A stretch of 64,000 nt of DNA. Origin: Protula sp. h YS-2021. Its lineage: Eukaryota; Annelida; Polychaeta; Sabellida; Serpulidae. The stretch is taken from NCBI GenBank assembly GCA_949752745.1, contig OX457026.1, positions 72,109,091 to 72,173,090 of the forward strand. The letters are read 5' to 3'. Under the pieces are notes generated by a model. The model was not told the origin of the DNA. It saw only the letters and a program-made list of their open reading frames with translations, and searched no databases. A program made the translations under genes and the position numbers. Shown here piece by piece: positions 51,340-62,060 of the stretch. The number at the start of each line of letters is the position of its first letter. Within the stretch, counting starts at the first letter, position 1.

Positions 51340-53760
51340 CAGTTGAGTGAAGCACTATCTGCTTATGGGAGACATTTTGGCGCCTGCAAATGGCAGCTTT
51401 GTGTACAACACAGCAGGGTGTGCCGCACTAGAGTAACACACGCATTACGAACACGTTGCTCAGGTGTATCACTTAGCCTATCGATGTTACCAGAGGTATC
51501 AGTCTGGATATTAGTATTACCAGCAGCTTCAACCAAGGCCAAAGCGGAGCGACAGATGCAGGTGATACCGCAGAATAAGTCACTACAATTAACTGCTTGC
51601 ACTGATGTTTAAAGAATGTTATATTTGATTTGATTTGCAGTCATTACTAACCAGGGTAAATAAACCATGCTGTTTATACCCAGGTCTTAAGAATGATCCA
51701 CACGACAACTGCAGAGACTGAGTTACGCGTTATAGTGGCTAAGAGTGTGATATTGTATCATGACGTGTGCAGTTTGCAGACACCTCTCGGAACAAGTACG
51801 GTGCACTTGGAATAAGTAACTCCAGCGCAACCTCTAACACAGACAAATCAGAGTGGTCGAACACCATGTAATCGGCAGAGACGCCAACAAACAAGTTGTT
51901 AGAGAAGGGCCCCAGCACTCCTTTGTGCGAGCAAAAGATGATTGCTACTTCTGCAAGATGCAGACACTGAAAAGTCACCCAGGAAACGTGGTAAACATAA
52001 CCGACAAGAAATGCTCGCTCAACCCTGCCACAGAGAGAGGCGTGTGGGTGTCATTACAAGAATTAACACAACAGGTGGCGACCATAACGCCGATAACATC
52101 AACTCATTCGAGGAGTCTATCGTGCACGCAGCAAATCAGCATTTCTCACTGAGCGCCTGGGGCAACATGGCGGCCACCATCATAGATGATAACCTAATAT
52201 AGAGAATACCAATCAGCGTTAGAAAAACCGCATCTTCCCAACAATGATCCAGAGCACATTCTGCGAAACACATTGCAGCAGCAAGCAGCGGTGATCTCAC
52301 TAACAGCTTGTGGGATTGTAGACGCAAGCTCCGAGCGCAACGATCACAAGACCTGAACATTTGACCATACCTGCTCCGACACTGCAAGCAACAACGTCTC
52401 CGCTTAAAGACAGAAGTCTCAGTCGAGATTCCTCGTAGAAACTCGACAACATGAAAGGATAGCAGGGGACAAGCAAATCTGTTTCCAGTTGACCTGCTGG
52501 CGGAGCTTGATGGCCGATTATACAAGATCAACAGAACGGCGTGTCGCACAAGTGGTACATGCAGGTCGCACCACGATACTGAACATATGCCAACAGTAAC
52601 AAACGAGGGGCCGCATCGAGTTCGCTCAGCATCGACCCTATCCAAGACGAAGGTGACACAAAGTCAGGAAGGCCAGCCCAGTCCCATTAAACAGTTTCAT
52701 CCTCAGCTAAAATCCTTGGGAGAGTAGCAGAACAACTGTTGGAGCAGAACTTCACGTTACTTCAATGATACTGGCAAACCAGACGTTACCTGTGTTCGCA
52801 CTGCTAGAGCGGTGGGGACGGAGGAGCTGCGGATAATGCCAATGCACACGTAGCCACCGCAGCAACTACAATGGCCAAACTGGTGCCCGTATCCACACGC
52901 GATAAACCTTCACCTGCGGTCGCTAAAGCGAACTCGCCAAAGAAGCAAGGGTTTTCGAATGTGTTCAAAGTGTGGTGCCTCATAAAATTAGTTGACCAGC
53001 TGGCTGCGTCGGCTCTACTATTAGCTGATTTTCTGATATATCTCTTTGAGGTGAAGAAGCTAACGACCAGAACAATTAGAGGGCTACTTGGTGGCACTGG
53101 GCTCTGTGCTAGGGAATACGCTCGTGATCGACCCCGGCCAAGATGGGTTTCCATCTAAGTTAATGGAAAACCTTTGGTTAAAGAGGCCGTGGCCAGTAGA
53201 CCCACAGTGCGGTGGGACTTAAAGCCTGTGTTACCTTCTTACAGTACCCCATCTTCCTATATGAACACCCCACTGTGGGAGCTAACGTTCAAGATAGCTT
53301 TCCTTAAAGCAATCTCGTCATGCAAGACAAGTTAGACCAGCAATATCTGGTGGAAGAAAGCAATGACAGAGTTGTCTTGTATTCGCGCCTTAAAGCGCTC
53401 CCGTCAGGCAAGACAAGTTAGACCAGCACTTTCTGCTGGAAGAAAGCAATGACAGAGATGTTTTGAATTCACGGGCTGATTTCCATCGTGGCGCACGATA
53501 AGGGCACGTTTTTTCTGAGATTTGCTTGATAGCATTACTTAGTGAAGCACCTGTGAGAGCGAAACGGAATATGAGTAACCTGAGCCCGAAACAGAAAAGA
53601 TTAGTAGTTCCCTTCCTCCCTCACATAAATCGATACATAGGAAACTCACTGTTTCGAATTATATTACGAGTGTCAGTGAGGCAGCGTGCCAAGCGGGATC
53701 CCAAGAAGAAGAGACGCCGCAGGGTTTGGGATGCACCTCAGTGACCGCATGTTCGATGAA
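51340..53760 (+). pseudogene. Remnant of a tyrosine-recombinase (DIRS-like) retroelement
   Basis: At 52960-53110 one frame reads AASALLLADFLIYLFEVKKL then TTRTIRG, the N-terminal part of the DIRS/Ngaro tyrosine recombinase. At 53205-53330 another gives RPTVRWDLKPVL and LWELTFKIAFLKAI, the next conserved block (RWDL-VL, LT-K-FLLALAS in the family). Stops separate them and the catalytic R-H-R-Y residues are not found. Upstream, 51850-52130 has a frame with CYFCKM and no family match. Several large opposite-strand frames here look like shadows. Confidence 0.5.
53315..53475. repeat. Tandem duplication of ~85 bp
   Basis: GCAAGACAAGTTAGACCAGC and GGAAGAAAGCAATGACAGAG each occur twice (near 53320-53370 and 53403-53455), inside the retroelement remnant, after the recombinase block. 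Confidence 0.8.
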
Positions 53761-53769
53761 GGCGGTGAC

Positions 53770-54754
53770 CGACCGGCTTGATGCCAGAAGAGCTCCAATG
53801 CGCGCACTGCTTGCAATCCTCGAAGTCATTCATTCGTTTCTTTTTGCAGGACTGGCCCTGCTGTTACAAAATTTCAATTCTCTCCTGTCTTTTCATTTGC
53901 ATTAAATGAAAGTTTTACATTTAAAAGGGAATATACATGTTTAGTAAACGCATTCATTCAAGTATTTCTTCTCAAAAAATATAGTGGGAGATACCTGGAG
54001 TCAAATCGTGAAATGCTTATTTTTCACTCATAATTTCATGACTTCTTCTACTTGAGCTTGCACTTAAGTATTACACGATGAAAAATATAAAATAACAATA
54101 TTTTTACGTTTTCCGAACAAAAAAGAAAAAGATTTAATGTACGCTGTTTGGCATTTCAGCGGCCTTTATTTATCAGTCTCTTACTGATGTTGACATTTTC
54201 AGGGACATATGCACTGGTCAACACAACTTTGAAAGACTAACTAGTCATTTCCAAGCGTATTCATCACGATCTACAAAAGTAGTCCACTGTAAATTCTGTC
54301 GAAAATGTAAGAAGACAACTCGAGTAAAACTCCAAACATTTAAAGTTTGTGCAAGTTTAAAGCTGTTTGTTTTTGAATTTTCAGAATTTTTTTAAATGAA
54401 ATTTGGTAAATGACATAGTTTTAGACTATTTGACACTTCAATTAGGATCTATTTGCATTGACCAATTTGGTTTCAAAAATTATCTTTAAGAAGCTGACGA
54501 AGAAATTAGAATATGAACTTTTGATTTATAAAATTGATAAAAATTAAAGGTTTAAAGCATGTCAGATATGAAAGTATAACGCATATTTAAGATGTGGAAG
54601 TCACAGAGCTTGAAGAAGATAATTTTGTGGTGTTTACGACAGGTGGCCTCGTAAAAAGTGGTCGATGATTCACCGCATATTTGGTAAAAGCTCGTATAAT
54701 ATGTCAACAATGCGGTGAGAAGTATGGAAGCGTTTTGTGCTAACTGTTTTTCAA
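53770..54754. other. No gene recognised
   Basis: AT-rich sequence without usable open frames or repeat structure. Confidence 0.5.
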
Positions 54755-55087
54755 TCCCCTAGTTTATGGCTTTCGTACGACTCGGTAAAGTGTTTCCGTA
54801 TATTTCCTTTTTCCGCCAAAACCTTGTCACGCGAACTCATCTGAGACTTCTAGGGCTAGGACGGCCAAATTTGACAGAGACATAATGTAGGATGTGTAGT
54901 TGGTCCAGTTCAATTTTTTATAAATTTATTAATATTTAATATGTAAAAATGGACATTGAAATTTTGCCACTGATACCAATTAAAAGCAAACAAACGCTTT
55001 GATTTCAGAGGAACTGGCATGATTTCAACACAGGCGTATTGATGTTAGGCCCGATCTGCCGACCAGTCACATCTGCAGATGGGCCTG

Positions 55088-55145
55088 TCCCGTTTACGGA
55101 TCCCCAAACGGGAGGCTCATCTACAGATCGGCCTCCCGTTTGGCG
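55088..55145. other. Hairpin of CCAAACGGGAGGC / GCCTCCCGTTTGG
   Basis: A 13-bp perfect stem with a 14-bp spacer, embedded in a tract that repeats CATCTGCAGAT four times (55068-55220). It lies near the left edge of the presumed insertion. Confidence 0.75.
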
Positions 55146-55434
55146 ATCCACAGATTGAACAGTCCTGTTTGCGGATTTTTAGTTGCTTCCCATCTGCAGA
55201 TCGTACAGGCCCATCTGCGGATATATTGTTAAATGAAACTTAAATAAACAGAACCGTATTTTTGTCACCAACTTTTATTCTGTGAACTACTTTGGCTATT
55301 CTAACTTGCAAAATACAAGCTAAAGTTGCTAAAAACTTTTAAAAAAGTGACACGAATGCAGTCATAGTTCACATAATATTTCCTGCAATATCTTATTCAA
55401 AAGAAAATCTGTAAAATAACCAACTTCGAAAACA

Positions 55435-55625
55435 CTACAGCTACGAAAGTGACTGAGGAAATAACTTGATCATTATTTCCAGACGATGCGAGACGATCGT
55501 ATGACTACGGCCGAGGGGAATGGTGGTGCAAAATACATACTACGATTACGAAAGTCACTAATGAAATAACTTGATCAATATTTCCCGAGGATGCGAGGCG
55601 ATCGTACGACTATAGCCGAGGAAAT
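55435..55625. repeat. Two ~118-bp direct repeats
   Basis: Both units share CGAAAGT-ACT-A-GAAATAACTTGATCA, then GATGCGAG-CGATCGTA-GACTA, then GCCGAGG. They lie within the presumed insertion. Confidence 0.8.
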
Positions 55626-56788
55626 AATATAACTTTTTCCATGCGAGCAGTAGCTTAATATACAGTTCGGGTGCCATCTCCAGACAATAGGTATTAATTG
55701 TTGTGTACACTTTGTCGAAATTTGTTCGTCTAGATTGGGGTATTTGGGGTATCTGTTACTCGTTCGGATTACTGTCTGCAGAGGACAGGTATCTTAGACA
55801 CATATTCAAATATATTATATTTTCCTTTAATTTTGAATTGAAATGGATGACAAAGATGGAAATGTATGGAATATTTCTTTGATTCTGAGTAGAAATGGGT
55901 GACCGGGATCGAAATGTATTGAATATTTTTTTTATTTTGAGTAGAAGAAAAAGAAAGTAATTTATTCTAAAAGAAAACATCCGTTTTATTGAAAAGAAAG
56001 ACGGCTGAAAGTAAAAGAAATAACATTTTATACAATAGATATATTTTTAAAATTTTTAAATTACTTTTTAGGAGTTACCAAAATATCCGCAGATGGGCAA
56101 TCAGTATCCCACCTGTCTGCAATGACAGCCATCGCAGTATGCGTGTGCAAGTTGAAGTTGGCTGCAGCGTTTCGGTGTTTCCCAATTGCTAAAGAGTGAT
56201 TAAATTTGGCTCACTGATAGAGGGTGATTAAGACGTCGTAAAATCCGCATTTTTTTAACCATGACCTTAGAGAACGATTGACAATTATCTTGGAAACTGT
56301 TAGAGATAATACCTCAATGACCATGACCACCTTGATCATGGTCAAAGTCAAATACCGGAAGTTGGTCATTATCTAGGAAACAGTCACAGACAGAGCGATT
56401 TTGAGCTTTACCCTTTGGGCCGAAAGACTGCACGTCAGAAGTACTTCGGTGACCTTAACCCCCTCGTTCATGGTCAAGGTGAAAAACCGAAAGTTGACCA
56501 TTATCTCGTAAACGGTTAGAGGTGGAGCGATTTTGTGCTAATTTTCGACCCTCTGGGCCTAAAAGACTATATGCCAGAAGTATCTCGGTGACCTTGACCT
56601 CCTCGGTCATGGTTAATATCCAAAACCGGAAGTTGACCATTATCTCAAAAGCGGTTAGAGATAGAGCAATTTTGAGCTTATTTTCGCCTCTTTGGATCTA
56701 AAAGACGATATGCCAGAGGTACCTCGGTGACGACCTCGGCAATGGTCAAAGTCAAAAACAGGAAGTGGGCCATTATCTCGAAAACAGT

Positions 56789-56901
<113 letters not shown>

Positions 56902-57539
56902 CGATTTGGGGCTTATTTTCGCTTCTTTCGATCTAAAGACAATATTTAAGAGGTACCTCGGTGACCTTGACCATTTGGGTCATGGTCAGTGTAAAAAACT
57001 GAAAGTGAACCATTATCTCGAAAACAGTTAGAGATAGAGCGGTTTTGAGCTTATTTTCGACTGTTTGGGTCTAAAAGACGATATATGAGAGATATCTCGG
57101 TGATCTTGACGTCTTCGGTAATGGTCAGAGTAAAAATCCGGAAGTGGGCCATTATCTCGACAACGGTTAAAGGTGGTGCGATTTTAAGCTTATTTTCGAC
57201 CGTTTAGGCCCAAAAAGAAGATAAGGGAAGAGGTGTCTTGGTGACCTTCACCTCCTCGTTCATGTTTAGTTCTGAATCTTAAAAGTTAAGAATCATATTT
57301 TTTGTGCCTCGCCCCAAGTGTAATTTTCGCTACTCGGTAGCGAAAACGGACTAGTTTTGTGATTGAGCCACAAGTAATGCTGAGCCATAAGTGAGCGTGC
57401 CAAATAAGAAAATGGAGATAGTTTATGCCTATGTAGTCTTTCTGGTGGAAAGGACTTTTATTGTGCTTCTCTGAACAGTGTAGTAAATGTAGAGAGGATA
57501 ATTTGAAAGCTCATATGTGTTTATGATACGCTTTTTATA

Positions 57540-57785
57540 CAGCGCAGTGCCCCCCCCCCCCCCCCGGGGCTCCTCCACCACCGAGTTATAACCAAGGGCA
57601 TGGCAAATTGCCAGCTTACACTATGTTCTGTTTTGATCTGACTGAGGAAAATTCCCAAAGATGTAGCGTTGCCCGGTGTTTTACCTTGATAATTCCCACT
57701 TTGGTATTGAACTCGAATTCTTCACCTATTTTATTCCTCCCTTTTTTAGACCCCAACCGGGCGAGCCCGGGGGGGGGGGTCTATA
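57540..57785. other. Segment bounded by C-run and G-run
   Basis: A ~17-bp C-run near 57550 and GAGCCCGGGGGGGGGGTCTA near 57763-57783 bracket ordinary sequence. The arrangement resembles the poly-G/C MITEs at 47.9 and 49.8 kb, but clear terminal repeats are not visible. Confidence 0.3.
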
Positions 57786-58080
57786 GGATTGCCCTCTGTA
57801 GTAAATATGAAGAGTTAATTGACTTTTAATGTTGGATGTATTGAAATATTGGTGGTATATAATTTTAAGTTAACATCCCTAACCACGTGAATATTTATTT
57901 TCTACATGACATCCCTTTATGTCTGGCGTTTCCCATTTGTCATATGCAATTTTGCATGTCAATAGTTTTTAATTTTTCACACTATGTTTGTTTGACATCG
58001 GTTAATATATAAAGAATGTCACGTGTTTGGGCGGGCATTCTGTCTTGGCTTAATAATTAATTACACTTGGTGATTTTCAA

Positions 58081-58634
58081 TCCCCTAGTTCATTGAAATC
58101 GTACAACTCGGTAAGATGCTTCCGTATGTTTCCTTTTTTCCCGCCAAAACCTTGTCACGCGAACTCCTCTGAGACGGCAAGGGGTAAGAAGACCAAATTT
58201 GGCAGAGACATAGTATAGCATGTCTATTTGGTCCACTTCATTTTTTTTAGAAAGTCATTAACATTTTATAAGCAAAAAGGGACAATGAAATTTTAAATTT
58301 GAAAACGTTTTTACGCGAACTCCTCTGAGATTTCTGGGGTTAGGACGACCAAATTTGGCAGAGACATAATGTAGCATGTGCAGTTGGTCCAGCTGAATTT
58401 TTATAAAAATTCATTAACATTTAATGTGCAAAAATGGGCATTGAAATTTTGCCATTCACGCCCGTTATAAGGCTGGCAAACGATTTGCTTTCGCAGTTAA
58501 AGGAACTTAGGTTATCAGCATTGGCGTTTTGATCGCCCGACTCTCCACAATGAGAGCGATTGTAGTATGTGTATGTAAGCTGAATTAAAACGCAACTATC
58601 ACACGTGACTCGCTATGGGAGATGCAGTGCACAA
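58081..58634 (+). mobile_element. Helitron 5' part, second copy
   Basis: Begins TCCCCTAGTT after the same TTTTCAA context as 54755. It contains two tandem copies of the GCGAACTCCTCTGAGA to GCAGAGACATA-TGTAGCATG segment (about 58157-58310 and 58316-58450), against one in the 54.8-kb copy, and runs through the GTAGTATGTGTATG segment without the foreign insertion. Confidence 0.6.
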
Positions 58635-59115
58635 CTAGACCGATTTCGCAACCGAGTTGCGAAACAAACACTTGAGATACTAAAAAAAATACTAATTGAC
58701 AGCTAAAAAATTTCTTATCTTATTTCAGTTTTTAAATTCGCATTTTGATTCTTGATTCTGTTCCGGTTTAGGTTTGCATGGAGAATGAAAATTTTCAGAC
58801 GTAATTAACATTCCTTTTATGATTTAAAATTAGATCTAAAGCCATTTGCATGTCATTAAAGAACGCAATAATACTTTATAGAAGATCAACGATGTCAGCA
58901 TCACATGCTAACCGTTTTCGAAATAATAGTCAGCTTCCGGTTTTTGACCCTGACCCTGATCCAGAAGGTCAAAGTCACCGAAGTACCTCCTATGTAACGT
59001 TATTTAGGCCCAAAGAGTTGAAAGTGTGCTCAAAATCACTCCATCTCTAACCGTTTTCGAGATAATAGTCAACCTCCGGTTTTTTACCTTGACCATGACT
59101 CACAAGGTCAAGAGT
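58635..59115 (-). mobile_element. Reversed Helitron copy, 3' part
   Basis: CTAG at 58635-58638 (minus orientation) and hairpin TTTCGCAACCGAGTTGCGAAA, whose stem has changed by compensating substitutions relative to the CTACCGAGTAG form. Two to three degenerate ~115-bp core units follow. It sits tail-first against the preceding 5' part. Confidence 0.62.
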
Positions 59116-59235
59116 AGGGTGAAAACAAGGGTTCTACTGCACTGACAAGTAGTTAAGAAAATGATAGTAGTTAAAAAAAAAGAGAGTTCCGAAACACCCT
59201 GAGTAGTATGAAAAGAAGAGTTCTACCGCACTTTG

Positions 59236-59308
59236 TGACGTCATACTGTCTGGAAGTGACGTCATGTCTGGAAGTGACGTCATACTGTCTGGGCCGGAAG
59301 TGACGTCA
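59236..59308. promoter_or_regulatory. Four CRE sites, three with adjoining GGAAG (ETS/CRE type)
   Basis: TGACGTCA occurs at 59236-59243, 59257-59264, 59275-59282 and 59301-59308. The last three are each preceded by GGAAG, the last as CCGGAAGTGACGTCA, a composite of ETS and CREB/ATF sites known from animal promoters. CATGGCAAC, a half X-box, follows at about 59319. The cluster is just outside the part of the left arm whose partner is inside the window, so it may also be present beyond 64000. Confidence 0.6.
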
Positions 59309-59340
59309 TAGGCGTGGTCATGGCAACGAAGTAAACATGC

Positions 59341-59975
59341 CGCCATTTTAACTGTGTAAAAAGTGAAAAATTTGGGATAACTTTCGTTGTACTTGGTCGA
59401 TTTACATGAAAATTTCACTGTTTGATTCAGTTTTATATCTAGTTTTGTTATAAAGTGGTCACAGGCTATTTACACCGGTGGCTGTATGCATTTTTGTAAC
59501 ATGCCGCCATTTTAATTTTGTAAAAAGTGAAAAATTGAGATAACTTCCGTTATATTTGGTCGATTTACATGAAAATTTCACTGTTTGATTCAGTTTTATG
59601 TAACGTTTTAACATTAAGTAATAAAAGGCTATTTACACCGATGGATGTATGCATAATGTGACATGCCGCCATTTTAACTTAGTAAAAAGTGAAAAAAAAA
59701 TGAGATAACTTTCGCTATAGTTGGTCGATTTGCATGAAACTTTCACTGTTTGGTTCAGTTTTATATCTAGTTTTTGTTATAATGTAGTCATGGGCTATTT
59801 GCGCAGCTGGCTGTATGCATAATTTGACGTTTGCCATTTTAACTTTTTAAAAAGTGGGAAAAGTGGGATAACTTCCGCTATAGTTGACGGATTTGCATGA
59901 AAATTTCACCGTTGGATTCAGTTTGATGTTTTCGTTTAAAGTAGTTTGTGCATAGGTGGGTTATTGGAATGGCGC
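59341..59975. repeat. Four ~165-bp tandem repeats, left arm
   Basis: Units start near 59341, 59505, 59667 and 59833, each beginning (C)GCCATTTTAA and containing AAAAAGTG, GATAACTT-CG-TATA-TTG, CATGAAA-TTTCAC-GTT and GGCTGTATGCAT. The first three begin GCCGCCATTTT, which on the other strand is AAAATGGCGGC, a YY1-type site. The mirror copies run from about 63374 to beyond 64000. Confidence 0.85.
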
Positions 59976-60009
59976 GCGCCCCCCACCATTCAAACATGTG
60001 TTTGAATTA

Positions 60010-60400
60010 TTTTTACGTCAAACTATGGTTCAACAAGTTGTTTAGCAATTGTACAACAATTGTTTAACAAGCTGTTGTTCAACATGTTCAACATGTTGTT
60101 GAACATGTTCAACATGTTCAACATGTTCAACAACATGTTTAACAAGTTGAACATGTTCAACATGTTCAACATGTTCAACAACATGTTCAACAAGTTGAAC
60201 ATGTTCAACATGTTCAACATGTTCAACAACATGTTCAACATGTTCAACATGTTCAACATGTTCAACAACATGTTCAACAAGTTTAACATGTTCAACATGT
60301 TCAACATGTTGTTGCACAAGTTGAACATGTTCAACATGTTCAACATGTTCAACTTGTTCAACAACATGCTGTTTAACAAATTGTTCAACAAGTTGTAGTT
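60010..60400. repeat. TGTTGAACA-type 9/12-bp array, left arm
   Basis: Built of 9-bp units ACATGTTCA with occasional 12-bp units (an added ACA) and orientation switches (AACATGTTGAAC). Because every unit is a multiple of three, most frames on both strands stay open; the resulting Asn-Met-Phe or Val-Glu-His polypeptides are not credible proteins. It lies between the gene's polyadenylation signal and the 165-bp repeats. Confidence 0.93.
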
Positions 60401-60518
60401 CAAGCAAAGAAAAAACAAGACATATGTTGAATAGGTTTATTAATACATTTAAATACACTTAAATACACTTAAATACACTTAAATATATACAGCTTAAATC
60501 TATAACAATATTATAACA

Positions 60519-60543
60519 TTTATTGATTTACAAAGTCTTTATT
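60519..60543 (-). terminator. Polyadenylation signals of the left-arm gene
   Basis: Two AATAAA hexamers on the minus strand (60538-60543 and 60519-60524) lie 22-47 bp after the stop codon of the left gene, mirroring 62821-62845. Confidence 0.75.
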
Positions 60544-60565
60544 ATAAATGTTTAGTCAAATAAGT

Positions 60566-61303
60566 CTATTTTTCTTCATCTGCTTCACTCTGTTCACTGG
60601 CATCCATATCACTTTCTTCGTCACTGCTTTCATCTTCCTCCTCCTCATCTAGAAGCTCTTCAAAGAATGCATCGTTTCTTCTTATAGCCGCCTTTAGTGC
60701 CTTTGAATACTCGTAATGTTTTTCATCAACAAAGTAATTGAAGTCTTCTAAAATGGTTTCATAATGTTCGTTTTGTTGTAGACGTTGGGCATATTTGAAT
60801 AGTCTCATAAACAGTTGTTTAAGTCGACGCTTATAAATGGGTCGAAAGTCATCACTTGCTATTTCACGCGCATCTTCAAGCCCTTGTTCTTCATATTCTG
60901 AAACCTTTTCTTGAAATTTCTTATCATATTCATCGTAGACTTCTTGAACCATATCATACCAAACAGAGTCTGTTTCTGACTCACTTTCAGAGTCTGTTTC
61001 TGACTCACTTTCAGAGCTGCCGTCATCATCACCCTCAACACAATGTTCCATATGTTTGAACAAAGCTTCTTGACTGTTGTATAATGCACCACATTCTGTA
61101 CAAGCATGTGCATTCTTTTCAGTCATGTTGACGCTTTGACTTTCCATAGAAGACTCATCTAAAGTTTCAGTGATAGGTGGTTTTACAGGGTTTTCCACAT
61201 CTATCTCCAATTCTTCTTCTTCTGAAGTGTGAGCATTCTTTAAGTGCCTTTTAAGACTTTGTGGCCAATTGTAAGATTTCAAACAAATGTTGCATTTATA
61301 CAT
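60566..61303 (-). CDS. Zinc-finger/acidic protein, left-arm copy
   Basis: 245 codons in one exon. Residues 2-25 are a C2H2 finger (C4, C7, H20, H25). Residues 68-88 form a second, variant finger (C68, C71, H84, C88). A Ser/Glu/Asp repeat follows at about 96-113 with an internal duplication. A mostly helical charged region spans 115-215 (RRLKQLFMRLFKYAQRLQ), and the tail 217-245 is almost all Asp, Glu and Ser. This suggests a nuclear DNA-binding or chromatin-associated protein, but I do not recognise the family. A TATA box at 61357-61364 and AATAAA after the stop make it a compact transcription unit. It seems identical to the right-arm copy. Confidence 0.75.
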   Translation of the reverse strand: MYKCNICLKSYNWPQSLKRHLKNAHTSEEEELEIDVENPVKPPITETLDESSMESQSVNMTEKNAHACTECGALYNSQEALFKHMEHCVEGDDDGSSESESETDSESESETDSVWYDMVQEVYDEYDKKFQEKVSEYEEQGLEDAREIASDDFRPIYKRRLKQLFMRLFKYAQRLQQNEHYETILEDFNYFVDEKHYEYSKALKAAIRRNDAFFEELLDEEEEDESSDEESDMDASEQSEADEEK

Positions 61304-61356
61304 CCTTTCGGTTCAACATGCACTTTTCAAATGATGAAAAAGCCTTTAAACATAGC

Positions 61357-61364
61357 CTTATATA
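61357..61364 (-). promoter_or_regulatory. TATA box of the left-arm gene
   Basis: TATATAAG on the minus strand, 54 bp before the start codon; the mirror of 62000-62007. Confidence 0.65.
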
Positions 61365-61365
61365 C

Positions 61366-61453
61366 AACTTGTTGAACAACATGTTGAACATGTTCAACAT
61401 GTTGTTGAACATGTTGTTGAACATGTTGTTGAACATGTTGTTGAACATGTTGT
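61366..61453. repeat. Short TGTTGAACA array in the left promoter
   Basis: Mostly 12-bp units (TGTTGAACATGT), four in series plus mixed-orientation units, between the TATA box and the bZIP cluster. One unit fewer than in the right arm. Confidence 0.9.
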
Positions 61454-61470
61454 CTATGCCTAGGGGAGTT

Positions 61471-61528
61471 TAACGTCATCATTATGACGTCATTATTACG
61501 TCATCATTATGACGTCATAATGACGTCA
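61471..61528. promoter_or_regulatory. CRE cluster, left arm
   Basis: Perfect TGACGTCA at 61485-61492, 61510-61517 and 61521-61528, plus variant sites TAACGTCA and TTACGTCA between and beside them. CTGACTCAGCA (AP-1/antioxidant type) follows near 61558. CREB/ATF and other bZIP factors bind such sites; placed about 110-170 bp upstream of the TATA box they look like an enhancer for the gene. Confidence 0.7.
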
Positions 61529-61663
61529 TTGGAACAGGCGCATGCTTTATCAAAAACTGACTCAGCAGAATTTATTGCTGTTTGATATGGATGAAATGCA
61601 TGTCTCACTCTTCCTTTTATGCTACTTAGATGTAATCAAAATATGGTGTGTAACTCGTCAAAA

Positions 61664-61688
61664 ATGCCAAACTTGTAAAAATTGCTGA
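61664..61688. other. 25-bp unpaired centre of the inverted repeat
   Basis: The only non-palindromic stretch between the arms. Flanking stems begin AACTCGTCAAA and TTTGACGAGTT. It could be a hairpin loop if the arms extrude. Confidence 0.85.
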
Positions 61689-61823
61689 TTTTGACGAGTT
61701 ACACACCATATTTTGATTACATCTAAGTAGCATAAAAGGAAGAGTGAGACATGCATTTCATCCATATCAAACAGCAATAAATTCTGCTGAGTCAGTTTTT
61801 GATAAAGCATGCGCCTGTTCCAA

Positions 61824-61881
61824 TGACGTCATTATGACGTCATAATGATGACGTAATAATGACGTCATAATGATGACGTTA
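61824..61881. promoter_or_regulatory. CRE cluster, right arm
   Basis: Mirror of the left cluster: TGACGTCA at 61824-61831, 61835-61842 and 61860-61867, with TGACGTAA and TGACGTTA variants. TGCTGAGTCAG lies near 61785-61795. Confidence 0.7.
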
Positions 61882-61901
61882 AACTCCCCTAGGCATAGAC
61901 A

Positions 61902-61998
61902 ACATGTTCAACAACATGTTCAACAACATGTTCAACAACATGTTCAACAACATGTTCAACAACATGTTGAACATGTTCAACATGTTGTTCAACAAGTT
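61902..61998. repeat. Short TGTTGAACA array in the right promoter
   Basis: Five 12-bp AACATGTTCAAC units followed by mixed-orientation units. It has one unit more than the left arm, the only difference found between the arms. Confidence 0.9.
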
Positions 61999-61999
61999 G

Positions 62000-62007
62000 T
62001 ATATAAG
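62000..62007 (+). promoter_or_regulatory. TATA box of the right-arm gene
   Basis: TATATAAG, 54 bp before the ATG at 62061, leaving room for a short 5' leader. Confidence 0.65.
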
Positions 62008-62060
62008 GCTATGTTTAAAGGCTTTTTCATCATTTGAAAAGTGCATGTTGAACCGAAAGG

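Noticed and set aside
52136..52645. 169-codon minus-strand frame
   Set aside because: Opposite to the retroelement remnant, Cys/Arg/Ser-rich without pattern; most likely a shadow.
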